Positions 54,784-64,000 of a stretch of 64,000 bases of DNA are shown one piece after another; within the stretch, counting starts at the first letter, position 1, and every line of letters starts with the position of its first letter. The notes beneath the pieces were generated by a model. The model had not been told where the DNA came from and made no database searches. It saw only the letters and a list, made by a program, of their open reading frames with translations. Source of the DNA: Dioscorea cayenensis subsp. rotundata. Its lineage: Eukaryota; Streptophyta; Magnoliopsida; Dioscoreales; Dioscoreaceae. The position numbers and the translations under genes are program-made. The DNA lies in the NCBI RefSeq assembly GCF_009730915.1, contig NC_052495.1, forward strand, positions 682,001 through 746,000, read 5' to 3'.

Positions 54784-55602
54784 ATGCCACAAGTGGACCT
54801 CGAAACCCTAGTGTGCGGCGGTGACGGCCGTGTCGCCTGCGAGACGGTGGTCGCCGCCGAGCCGCCTGATCCGGTGCCGGACGACCCGGATCTCCCGGCG
54901 GAGTCCTTTGAGGTGCGGATCGGGGACGAGATCGATTGGGTCGATCTCAACGCAGTCTACGATCGCGATGATTCCACCAAAGGGAACACCAACCCTAAGT
55001 CCCAGCATTCTAGCTCGGCGCCCACCTGTGATCGCCGGCGATCTAACTCGCAGCGCTTCTCCGGTAATCTTAAGCCCAAGGCTCCCATCATTGGCCTCCC
55101 CAACAAGCTACAGTACTCCGGTTATCTCGGCCGCAGCACCCGCCGCGCTCCCAATAGCCGGATCTTCCCCAAAAAGGGCAGGAAGGGCTCTATGCCGGAG
55201 CACGAGCCGGGATCTCCGAAGGTCTCGTGCATCGGCAAGGTGTTGTCGGAGAGAGAGAAGGAACGGCGCCGGATCAGGCGGCGGGAGTCTCGTGAAGAGC
55301 GGCCTGGTGGTGGGAAGGGGTTCTGGGCTTCGCTTCTCTGCTGCTTCTCGGCAGATCGGGGTACGGCCGTGGAGTGCATCGAGGAGGAATCTCCGGTGCC
55401 GTCAGGGAATATCCCGGAGCCGGCGAGAAGATCCTCGGCTGCGAATGCGGCGGATGCGCCGAGCTTAGGAGCGATGAAACGGTTCTCATCAGGGCGAAGA
55501 GCGGCGTCATGGGGTGGTGACGAAGAAGAACACGTGGCTCTATCTGGGCCGTTCAGTGGCCGGCGATCGGTGGGATCCCTGGAAGACGCTAGTGCACGAT
55601 AA
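54784..55602 (+). CDS. Uncharacterised plant protein with SPKVSCIGKV motif (SIP 14-1-1-like)
   Basis: One open exon encoding 272 residues, GC-rich and clearly coding, with an initiating ATG 79 bp after a TATA box. The N-terminus is acidic (FEVRIGDEIDWVDLNAVYDR). The middle has GLPNKLQYSGYLGR and RIFPKKGR (about 104-132), then SPKVSCIGKV (144-153), a very basic run EREKERRRIRRRESREER and GFWASLLCCF (179-188). This combination occurs in a plant-only family often labelled 'syringolide-induced protein 14-1-1', whose biochemical role is unknown. The Phe/Trp-rich hydrophobic patch after a basic run could bind membranes; this is inference. The stop is at 55602. Opposite-strand open frames are shadows of its high GC content. 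Confidence 0.75.
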   Translation: MPQVDLETLVCGGDGRVACETVVAAEPPDPVPDDPDLPAESFEVRIGDEIDWVDLNAVYDRDDSTKGNTNPKSQHSSSAPTCDRRRSNSQRFSGNLKPKAPIIGLPNKLQYSGYLGRSTRRAPNSRIFPKKGRKGSMPEHEPGSPKVSCIGKVLSEREKERRRIRRRESREERPGGGKGFWASLLCCFSADRGTAVECIEEESPVPSGNIPEPARRSSAANAADAPSLGAMKRFSSGRRAASWGGDEEEHVALSGPFSGRRSVGSLEDASAR

Positions 55603-56779
55603 CGGTACGTAGAATGCTTATGATGGTCTAGCGGTGTATTGTATTGCTCTTAGTCTTGCTCTTGCTCTCAGTGAGATATTTTTCTCTTTCTTATGGCTTT
55701 ATTTGTCCTTTTCTTATGCGCTGATTTTTCTCTCTTGACGCTTAGTATTTGGGAAAGAGATTGTAGATAAGAGAAGATTGGATTTTGCTTCTCGCTTTGG
55801 TTTTGTTTTTCGTTTTAGGTTTGGTTCGCTTGTTTGTTGTTGTGTTGCTGTGATTCAAAGTTGTTTGTATATATAAAATTTGCATTTTTATTTTATTTTT
55901 TCTAGGTTTTTGCAATGGTTTATAGGTTTTCACCAACAAAGAAATTGATAATTTCTTTATATATATACTTTTTATGCAAATTATCTTGTTCACAAATTAT
56001 GGTAAAAGAATCATGATTTGTTAAATGAGGATTTAAAGATAATTTCAAGTGGTGAGGCTGATAAAATAAATAAAATAAAATAATTTACATTTATTAAATT
56101 ATTTGTTTCATGGTAGTCAATGTGTTAGTGGTTTGTCTTAGTAGGTTGTTTAATAACTTTAATTAAGGAGAAACTGAGATCAAATTTTGTTTGATAGTAG
56201 TCAATGGACTAATTTTAGGTTATATATATGCATAGCTATTTATTTAGGGAGACCTAGTAAAATTATACAAAATGTGGGTATATGTGTTTGTTTGTTGGGT
56301 TTATAATTTTATTTTATGTTTGTATATGTTTTTAATTTTCATTAAATGGAGTTGCTGGTTGTTTATTTGTTAAAAAGGAAAAAAAAAATCAATAATAATA
56401 CTCAATTTGGAAATAAAAAATAAAAATAAAAAGATGTACACTCCTAGGTCGAATTGTATATATATTAATTTGCTTTAATCTTTAATATAATATAATTGAG
56501 TTTAGTTTTTGCTTAATTATTATACTATGATTGGATGCGTTTGTTAGCTCATTTAATAAATGAATTAGGTGTTCCCTTCCATCTCAAATCTCAAACATGA
56601 TCTCAAGTCTTGCAAATACTCATTACCTCATTTATTATACTTATTTAAAGTAAACAAACAAAGAAAAATTAAGGATGGTATTAAAAAGTGGATTCTTATT
56701 GGTTAAAAAAAAAAAAAACTACTTAAAATCCATTTATTTATGTATGTTTCTCTCTAGTTGTTTTTTTTTAATTTTATTT

Positions 56780-57010
56780 TTTTTTGGAAGAAGAGTGGGG
56801 TGAACCCACTAGAGACTCCAGGGACATGCACAAGCCTCGTTGAAACAAATGGAGACGATGCCGCGTTTGCGTGGGCGCTAGAACCACTCGTACACAACTA
56901 CTATTTATAACTTTCAGAAATGTGCCTTTATCCGATAATCAAATTTTCACCATTCGGTAAAAGCTCTATCGGTGACCCATGTACTAATAGATCTGTTGGT
57001 CGTTAGCGTT
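56780..57010 (-). mobile_element. Possible retroposon fragment
   Basis: A moderately GC-rich island in AT-rich DNA, bounded on the left by a T run (poly-A on the minus strand). Next to the tail is GTGGGGTGAACCCAC, a small hairpin. Similar hairpins beside T runs occur at 31286-31310 and, weaker, near 35622-35640. A 3' hairpin followed by poly-A is usual in plant LINEs and SINEs, but no coding sequence was recognised. Confidence 0.35.
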
Positions 57011-57037
57011 TCTCTCTAGTTGTTGGTCTCCACATTG

Positions 57038-57041
<4 letters not shown>

Positions 57042-57104
<63 letters not shown>
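57042..57104. repeat. Compound (AT)n(AG)n microsatellite
   Basis: (AT)n at about 57042-57061 runs directly into (AG)n at about 57062-57104. Confidence 0.95.
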
Positions 57105-57108
<4 letters not shown>

Positions 57109-57799
57109 GAACATGGTTTGGTTCATGGTTGGGAGGAAATAATAGCGTGGGAGGATTGCATTAGGTGTGGTTGGTTTGGATGTTTCATTAGAGCCAAATT
57201 AAGTGGCAATACGGTATATACCAATCATTTAATTGATGAGTTATTTAACTAGCAATAAATAATAGTACAAGTACCAATATATGGTCTATGGCTATGAATT
57301 ATGGAGTTGGAAGTCACTGTGGCCACCTTGCTTGCAGTGCATGTCTCTTCCTCACATGCCATATACAAACACAAATGTGCATTATATTTGGTTAGAAAAA
57401 TTATCACAACAATAAAACAAAATGGTACTACTTGATATGGAAAATGTAAAAGGATTATTAATCCACCATTAATTTTTTTGGACCGTAATTAATGTGTGGT
57501 TGACCCACCATTGGGGTTGTTTGTACTTTATCCTTTGAGAATTTTAGTGCAAAATTAATAACTCTTTTTTCTTTCTTTTTTTCTTTCTTTTTCAAACTAA
57601 TTTGTAAATGTGAAGAAGTGCAGTCTATCAACTTCACGAAAGATCATTAAAAACAAAGGAAAAGACTTTGTGAAGACTGAACAAACTAAATTAAAAAATT
57701 AAAATAAAATTTTATGTGGATGAGAAACTTCATATGTAGATTTTTTAACCCAAAATTTTTTTATTAACTGTCAAAAAATATATTAAGTACAAATACAAT

Positions 57800-58137
57800 G
57801 ATGTTCATCATATCTAAAATATATTAAGTGCAAATACAATAATGGTGAGTAAGCAAAATAGAAAAAAAAAAAACATAATTAGTAAAAATGATATTTGACT
57901 CAACGAATTAGGTATTATCGACAAATAAATTAATTAAAAGGAGAGAATAAATAGAAAGGTAAATTTACAAAGATGTTGATCATATCTAAAATATATTAAG
58001 TACAAATACAATGATGGTGAGTAAGCAAAATAGAAACAAAACATAACTAGTAAAAATGGCATGTGACTCAACGATTAAAGTATTATCAACAAATAAATTA
58101 ATCAAAAGGAGAGAATAAGTGGAAAGATAAATTTTGT
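57800..58137. repeat. 172-bp tandem duplication
   Basis: Unit 1 starts at 57800 (GATGTTCATCATATCTAAAA) and unit 2 at 57972 (GATGTTGATCATATCTAAAA). They match over nearly their whole length apart from poly-A slippage and scattered substitutions. A further partial copy (TATTAAGTACAAATACAAT) lies just before, at 57781-57799. Confidence 0.9.
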
Positions 58138-59160
58138 TTCTAAGAGATGACAACCATGTAGGATCATTTTTTCATAATCATTTTATTGGACTGCTTCAAA
58201 AAAATATCAAACAACTCTGCAATCACATAAGAGCGCTTTATAAGATTGAAAGAAGTAAATAAATTACGGATGCATGATCATCACCAAGTTCCCTGATTTA
58301 TTTGTTCGGATTGTGAGTTGCATATAATCAATCAAAGGATAAACATGTGAGTTGCATATGATCAAAGGATAAATATATGATCAATTTTAATTATAACAAA
58401 ATTAGTGAAAAAAAAAAATGCAATGACTGAAGATAGCTGGGATTATCCATTTACAAACAAAAATTCTAGAAAATAGCTCAAATAAGTGTGCTGCAAGCCT
58501 GCAAGGATAGGTGATCTGTGGTTTTCATAGTCACATAGTAAAATACACACGTGGCCGTTGATAAACCATTACAATCACATTTTACCATATTGTCAAGTGT
58601 CATGATTTTCTTATCCCATAAATCATATGTGCATTTTTAATGCACTTTACAAGGGTTTATGATCCCTATCTTTGATGGACTTTCCAAGACTACGTTAAAT
58701 GGAACAGTAATTTTGAAACACAATCAGGTACTCTCCCAAGCCCATTAAACAGTAATTTTTAGTTATATATTGATTTAAGTTGATAAGTTTTTATAGTGGA
58801 ATATATTCAACTTATTCTTTGATAATAATGAAAGGGAGCCGTTATGGTTTACACGAGAATCAAGCAATTAATTGAGGATGAAAAGTATATATTTCACTAT
58901 AAATTTTATCTCATATAATTTTTTTTTTAAAACAAAATATATAGACAAATTATGCGAAAGACATGCAAAGTGGTGGAGTTATCACAACACACATATTTTT
59001 AATATTATAATTTTATTGACAATAATTTTTTTTTTATATTATAATTTTGTCTCATCTGATATTCTTACTCATGCTTATACACAATTATTATTTTTTAAAT
59101 ATAAGAGCTTTCCTATTTTGAAAAATTAAGACTTGATTAGTAAAAAAAATTGAGGAGTCA

Positions 59161-59375
59161 ACCATTGAATAACCCAATGGTATGACATCAAAGTATAAAG
59201 GGGAGGTCATGGGTTCAAATCCCTCCCTTGACAGTACTGTTCACTGTACTGTTTATATAATGTTCATCCGGGATTCTTATATTATACATATTACTGTACA
59301 TCAGGGTTCCAGTACTGTCTGGTACCGTTTATATTCATATAAAAAGGACGCTTGTCGCCTATTATTCAAAAAAAA
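59161..59375 (+). mobile_element. tRNA-derived SINE, nearly full length
   Basis: A-box-like TAACCCAATGG at 59170-59180 and an exact B box GGTTCAAATCC at 59212-59222, 32 bases apart, form a tRNA-like head. The body (59231-59370) is repeated at 35842-35970, and the element ends in a short A run at 59368-59375. The two body copies define a repeat family of the local genome. No coding capacity is expected. Confidence 0.7.
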
Positions 59376-60050
59376 CTGAGGAAAAAAGGAAGTCTTATTA
59401 GATACTAAATACCAACTCTTGCTACAAACATTATTTATTTATTAATTGTTATATGCTGACATATTTTCAAATTTAATGAATATGGTTCACTGACTTTTTA
59501 TCAAAAAGAAAAATTATATTCATCATTGCACAAAAATATTTTTTTTTATTTAATGCATTAATTATATTTTAATTATTTAAAAAATGCAAAAGATTTAGTC
59601 TCAACAAACATGAGATACTTAGAATCAATTTAACGAATCAATTAAATAAATATTATTTTAATTAAAATAACATCAAAATTTAAAATTCAAAAGAAAGATG
59701 AACTCTTGCAGTCTTGCTCAATATATAAAGGTAAAATAATAAAAAAATATGTGTGGCTATTAAAAAAAAAATCCAAACATTGATGAATGTTGTTTTACTA
59801 TTTCAAGTCTTCATGCTGACTTACAAGTCACTTAATAAATAAATATCCAAAATTAGCTCACGCATGCTTAAATCCAAAGCTTTTAAACTTTTTTCTCCAC
59901 AAATGAACCGCATGCCGGTAATGGCAACTTAAGTCAAACAAATTAATTAAAAAAATAAAAAAATAATAATAATAAAAAAATAACAACTCCATCTAGTGAT
60001 CTACTAGTGGTCCAGTGTAGCACTTTCAGGCGGTGCCGACCCACTTTTAA
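59376..60050. other. AT-rich intergenic region
   Basis: No gene or RNA recognised; poly-A runs and (AAT)-like words only. Confidence 0.7.
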
Positions 60051-60069
60051 CCAATAAGATCACACCACG
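60051..60069 (+). promoter_or_regulatory. ER-stress response element (ERSE-I, exact match)
   Basis: CCAAT at 60051-60055, nine bases, CCACG at 60065-60069; the CCACG is part of a CCACGTGG G-box. It lies 835 bp upstream of the small gene at 60904. Whether it acts on that gene is unknown. Confidence 0.45.
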
Positions 60070-60813
60070 TGGACAAAAGGTGGCCCCACGAGCCCACTTC
60101 CTTCCATGGTGGACATCTCCACTTTAATTAAATTTCCTTCAATTGGTGAAAAAACAAGTAGGGAAAACCATAAAAAGTAAATGGTAAAAAGATGCTATTG
60201 GGTTTACTACTTTATATTTGCTTTCACATTGAATACATTGTATCTAACTTAAAACTTAAAAGTTAAAACCTCTTTATTGAAATTAACCTCAATTAATTGC
60301 AAATAAACATTAAAAATATTTATTTTAATAAATAGCTCAACCTCACTATTCATGCATGAAAAACATTCTTCTTTTAATCATTGTAGCTGTTTGCTTTTGG
60401 TTTGTTGAGCCAAATGTTTCAAAGAAATGGATAAAAAGAGAGAGAGAGAGAGAGAAAAAAAAAGATAGTTTTCTTATGTTCCTATTGAAAAAAGGCTCAT
60501 ATTTAGCATGCGTGTTGAATCTATTGACAATGTAATTCCACAAACCCACTCAACTTCTTCATATCATATGGACCACTAAATTAATGCATCTCATTCTTCT
60601 CTCATTTAATTTGGACCATATATTATAATTACAAGCAATCAGGGTAATTGAATATCAACCTCTTAATTAAACAAGTTTAATGACTCTAATCACTGGTTTA
60701 AAACTAAACTCTCTAATAAATAACACACTATTTAGTGGGGTCAACTGTCAACTGTCAATGGCAGTTTTGTAATTTTTCAAAAAAAAAGAGGGTTCTTTCC
60801 CAACATTGTTTCC

Positions 60814-60821
60814 TTATAAAC
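60814..60821 (+). promoter_or_regulatory. TATA box of the 60904 gene
   Basis: TTATAAAC, 83 bp upstream of the ATG at 60904. Confidence 0.5.
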
Positions 60822-60903
60822 GAACTCAATCTCATGTCTTCATCCCCTCCACCATGCAAAAACACACTTTTCTCTTTCTCTCTGAAAACAAAAGACCAAA
60901 AAA

Positions 60904-61212
60904 ATGGGGAACTGCTTCATTAGTGAAGAGAAGAAGGAAGAGATAAAAAAGACTACTATAAACCATCCATCAAGCTTGAAACTACATGAAGTTGTATCCA
61001 TCTGCAAAGCAATCCATGAAGCTGGTTGTGAAACTGGTGTCCTTAGGATTAAAATGGTTGTAAGCAAGCAGGAGTTGAAGGACATGTTAATGAAGAAGAG
61101 TGGTGTCATCTCAGTTTGTGGTGATGCACTTGATGATGAAAAGAGATCATGCATGGATTGGAAACCATCTCTTCAAAGTATCCCTGAAGCATATGATGAT
61201 CATCACTTTTAA
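60904..61212 (+). CDS. Small MGNC-start plant protein, 102 residues, function unknown
   Basis: A single exon of 102 residues. It begins MGNCFIS, a likely N-myristoylation site (Gly2) with a palmitoylatable Cys4, so plasma-membrane attachment is probable. The segment GVLRIKMVVSKQELKDMLMK and the end WKPSLQSIPEA match the layout of a large plant family of short MGNC proteins ('(V/L)R(I/V)K.V(V/L)(S/T)K.EL..(L/M)' then 'W.P.L.SI.E'), related to DUF4228-type proteins, which have no established biochemical role. A TATA box precedes it by 83 bp. The clean ends and conserved blocks support a real gene. Confidence 0.75.
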   Translation: MGNCFISEEKKEEIKKTTINHPSSLKLHEVVSICKAIHEAGCETGVLRIKMVVSKQELKDMLMKKSGVISVCGDALDDEKRSCMDWKPSLQSIPEAYDDHHF

Positions 61213-61283
61213 GCAACAAAACTGTTCAAGGTTCTCTTCCTCTTTTCTTCTCATCCATCAGTGTAAAGAAAAGGAAAAGATAG

Positions 61284-61317
<34 letters not shown>

Positions 61318-61546
61318 GTGTAAACTTTGCGGTCGCGGTCGTCGAATATGTTACAGTATACATGAAATGATACAAAGATTGATAGTGAAGACAGCATTAA
61401 CTTTATTTCTCAGTAAAATCATGTGTGAGTCAATTTACAACATTCATGTTGATGATACACTTTGCTTGGCCATCACAAGACCCGAATGATTTTATTCGGT
61501 AATATATACAGAGATATACAAGCAGATACATGCTCTGTAGAAGTAT
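61213..61546. other. Spacer between converging genes
   Basis: 3' flanks of the MGNC gene and the SOUL gene, with (AT)n at about 61288-61314. Confidence 0.75.
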
Positions 61547-63722
61547 CTATTTGATTTTCCTCTCAACTTCGAGTGCGATTTCATTCCGGCGAGTAAATGG
61601 AAGGGTAAAGGGTGGATTGAACTGTAAAATCAGAAGAGTTAATTAATCAACAAAAGTAATTCCTTATGTTTGTGAGCACCAAGTACATCAAGGTTATACC
61701 TGTGCAATTTCTACTAGCGCACCTTCTTTCAGTTGAAATTGCGTGTCGTTCTTGATAGCTTCATGTAATTTGGCTTCTCTGATCTTTACATCATGATCTG
61801 TAACTAAACCTGACTCAGATGGAACAAGGAAAACAGTGGAGCAATATTTTAAATGATGTTGACACTGAAAAATAATTGATAAATCATAAGAAAGAGTCAA
61901 GAGTAAGTGTGGAGTAACAATAACATGAAACTGAAAAGTATTAATAGTTAGCTTATAAATATCGTAGAAAAACAGCAAGCTCGAGGAAAGCAGAGTATAT
62001 CTTTTCATGTACAGAGGCACACAACCTCCTTTATAAGGTCTCTTGAAGTAGTTCTTAAAACATAACTATTTCAAAGGTGTTCAAGAGTTAAAATTGAAAG
62101 ATAAATAGTAGTTACAACTTAAGAGCCAGATGCTAAATTCTAGATTGGTACAAATACAAAAACAGGAAAACATACATATGCCTTACATCAAATAGAGGGA
62201 AAATATAATTTAGTGGCCACTGACCTAAAATGGTTGCTTAGAAGTACACTTGTAACAAGGAAAGCATTCGAACGATAGGTGGTGTATATTCTTTTTGTTT
62301 ATTAACTTTGTAAAACAAGGCCCTATGTCCCTTATCCTTGTTCTATCACATGGTTTATCCACTTTTATCGATAGAGAGTACACTTGAGGGATATACCTGA
62401 GAAGGCTGTTACTGCAACAATTTTTCGAGGCACTTCCTTGATTCTTACGGAGGAGTCTTTTGGTAATGGCAGATTAGCACCATATTTGGAAGGCATGACA
62501 AATGACATTTGCCAGCTACCTTGATCATCAGACTTAACAGAAGAAGAAACAATCAGTAATACTTAAGGCCATTGACTACATGGTTTCTCATTTTTTTTTC
62601 AAATGAAAACTCACTTGTTTTGTTATCACAGGTGTTGTCATTTCCATTTTCTCTCCATCAGACTGAACCTTTCGAGTAACCACAGGTGTTGTCATTTCCA
62701 TTTTTTCACTACCAGTATTCTAAGACAGTAAGATCACTTGATTCAGCTACACAAAGATTGAATTATTGTAAATCAAAGTATCAATATCAATATCATTGTT
62801 CCTAATATACCTTACCAAATAGGTAAGCAGCCAAAACATTGAATGACTGAGATGCACCATTGAAATCAAATCCACTCTTTCCAGGCATTGTTGTCTCAGC
62901 TACAAAGTAAGGCTAAACAACAAAACAAAAGACAAAAAAAAAAATTCAAATTTCTTTGAAAACAAAAAGGTTTTTATCTGTTTAACAACAATATGAACAG
63001 CTATTGGAAAATGGGAACTCCAAATGAACACATATAAAACTCACACTTCAACTCATATATATAAAATATAGAACCAAAAACTGTTTCCAGATAACCATTA
63101 ATCTTAATTCCAAAGTGGAAATCTTTGAAGTCTTGTGTTCTAAACTAAAAATTCCTCATTGAAGCAATGTGTGTTAATCCTGAGAGAAAATTATACCTCG
63201 GTTTCTCTGATCTCGTATTGCTCGGTTCGCTTCAAAACGCGAAATTTGATTGTTTCCAGATCGGGAACTGCAAGAAAAAAAAGGAGAAATTTTTCTAAAA
63301 TAATCATTCAAATTTGGGGATCTATGAAGTAAAAAATCACCAGCCATGAACGCCTCCTCCAGATTTCGAGCTTCAAATCTCTTCGGAAATGCATATTTCG
63401 CAGTCTCTGCTGCCAATTCACTCAACACTACACCAAATTCGAAACGAATTCCATCAGAGATTATCAAGTAACTCATGAATTGAATGAGGGATTCAAATAT
63501 TCAATTCGTTCTATACCCACATCGCCGAGAGAGCGAAGAGGTCTGAGAAACCAGTGCCATAACAAGGGAGATGCGAGTCTCCAATCCTGATTGATTCCTC
63601 CGGGAAGCAACGCCACCTCTCTCCGCCGCTGACGCGAAGACCGCCGTTGGATTCCGGTGCCCTTTGGATTCAAAAATCGAAGGTTTCGCGAAGAAGCAAC
63701 TCGAGTTCAAGAGTAGTGCCAT
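61547..63722 (-). CDS. SOUL heme-binding family protein, plastid type, 8 exons
   Basis: Exons (minus strand) 63722-63521, 63427-63341, 63267-63197, 62912-62811, 62719-62615, 62532-62397, 61809-61700 and 61621-61547 join in phase to 295 residues. The first donor is placed at 63520 because only that phase keeps exon 2 open. The N-terminus is Ser/Arg-rich and uncharged-acid-poor, as in a plastid transit peptide. The SOUL domain begins [20 protein letters not shown], continues [28 protein letters not shown](V/I)T twice, [34 protein letters not shown] and ends [20 protein letters not shown]. It closely resembles Arabidopsis At3g10130 as recalled. SOUL proteins bind heme or other tetrapyrroles; plastid members occur in plastoglobules or thylakoids. 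No heme-ligating histidine can be assigned. Confidence 0.92.
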
Positions 63723-64000
63723 TTTTCCTTCTTTTTTTTTTTTGCTATTAAGTTTTATAATTTATTTGATTAGCTAAAAAGAACATTTGTGGAAGGCTTG
63801 GAACATTGAACACCATGAACATTAATTTTTTTTTAAAAAAAAACATAAAAATGTTGGTTTTTAAGTGTATGGCCGCGGGAGCTATAAGATATTACGATTT
63901 TTTTTAAAAAAAAAATAAAAATGGAAAAACTGCTATTGCACATAATTTTCAGTGGAAATTGCCAAAAACACCTTGTAAGTTTGCAATATTGCCAAAAACA
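63723..64000. other. Upstream region of the SOUL gene
   Basis: AT-rich sequence with poly-A/T runs; no clear TATA box or other element recognised. Confidence 0.6.

Larger units (their letters stand above)
55603..59160. other. AT-rich intergenic region
   Basis: 3' flank of the preceding gene followed by AT-rich DNA without a recognised gene. Contains a retroposon-like stretch (56780-57010), a compound microsatellite (57042-57104) and a 172-bp tandem duplication (57800-58137). Confidence 0.7.

Noticed and set aside
54821-55468. 215-codon Arg/Ser-rich frame within the 54784 gene
   Set aside because: Frame-shifted shadow; the frame from 54784 has a better start and conserved motifs.

Overview
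This is nuclear DNA of a flowering plant: small GT-AG exons separated by AT-rich introns, many AT microsatellites, and plant-only gene families (NAC and bZIP factors, an S40-type senescence regulator, a lycopene cyclase, VAMP727). The species cannot be fixed from the sequence. Three runs of exactly 1000 N (7138-8137, 22413-23412, 41869-42868) are scaffold gaps.

Layout. 1-7137 is a decayed Mutator-like (MULE) cluster: a plus-strand plant-mobile-domain/ULP1-protease gene and a minus-strand MuDR-type transposase converge on each other, and a second transposase fragment follows. Its introns and spacers are almost wholly built of a degenerate 20-21 bp tandem repeat anchored on GTTTAA, the most unusual structure in the window. 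8787-14066 (-) is an OTLD1-type OTU deubiquitinase. 15769-17262 (-) is an intronless lycopene beta-cyclase of the CYC-B/CCS type. A Copia LTR-retrotransposon fossil (17588-23671) lies about 0.3 kb upstream of the cyclase start, inside a small tandem repeat and flanked by a 5-bp target duplication. 24375-26033 (+) is a bZIP factor with an atypical basic region; its short promoter is packed with G-boxes and holds a perfect ER-stress element. 27269-29498 (+) is a VPS55 endosomal membrane protein and 30567-31555 (-) a NAC090-like factor.

31.6-40.4 kb is AT-rich intergenic DNA with microsatellites, short tandem duplications and a SINE-like piece. It is followed by an S40-like gene (40398-41099, -), the R-SNARE VAMP727 (43115-44914, -), a 64-residue protein resembling plant ATPase-inhibitor-like proteins (45549-46365, +), a small tail-anchored protein (47194-47565, +) and the spliceosomal core protein SmD2 (48699-49735, -). 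After more intergenic DNA come an uncharacterised basic protein with a G-box promoter (54784-55602, +), a small MGNC-start protein (60904-61212, +) and a plastid-type SOUL heme-binding protein (61547-63722, -).

The genes do not form one pathway. Two loose themes appear: endosome/vacuole trafficking (VPS55, VAMP727) and ACGT-core (bZIP-type) promoter elements upstream of several genes. Exon borders were placed by eye from GT-AG sites, reading phase and remembered homologues; no search or transcript data were available.
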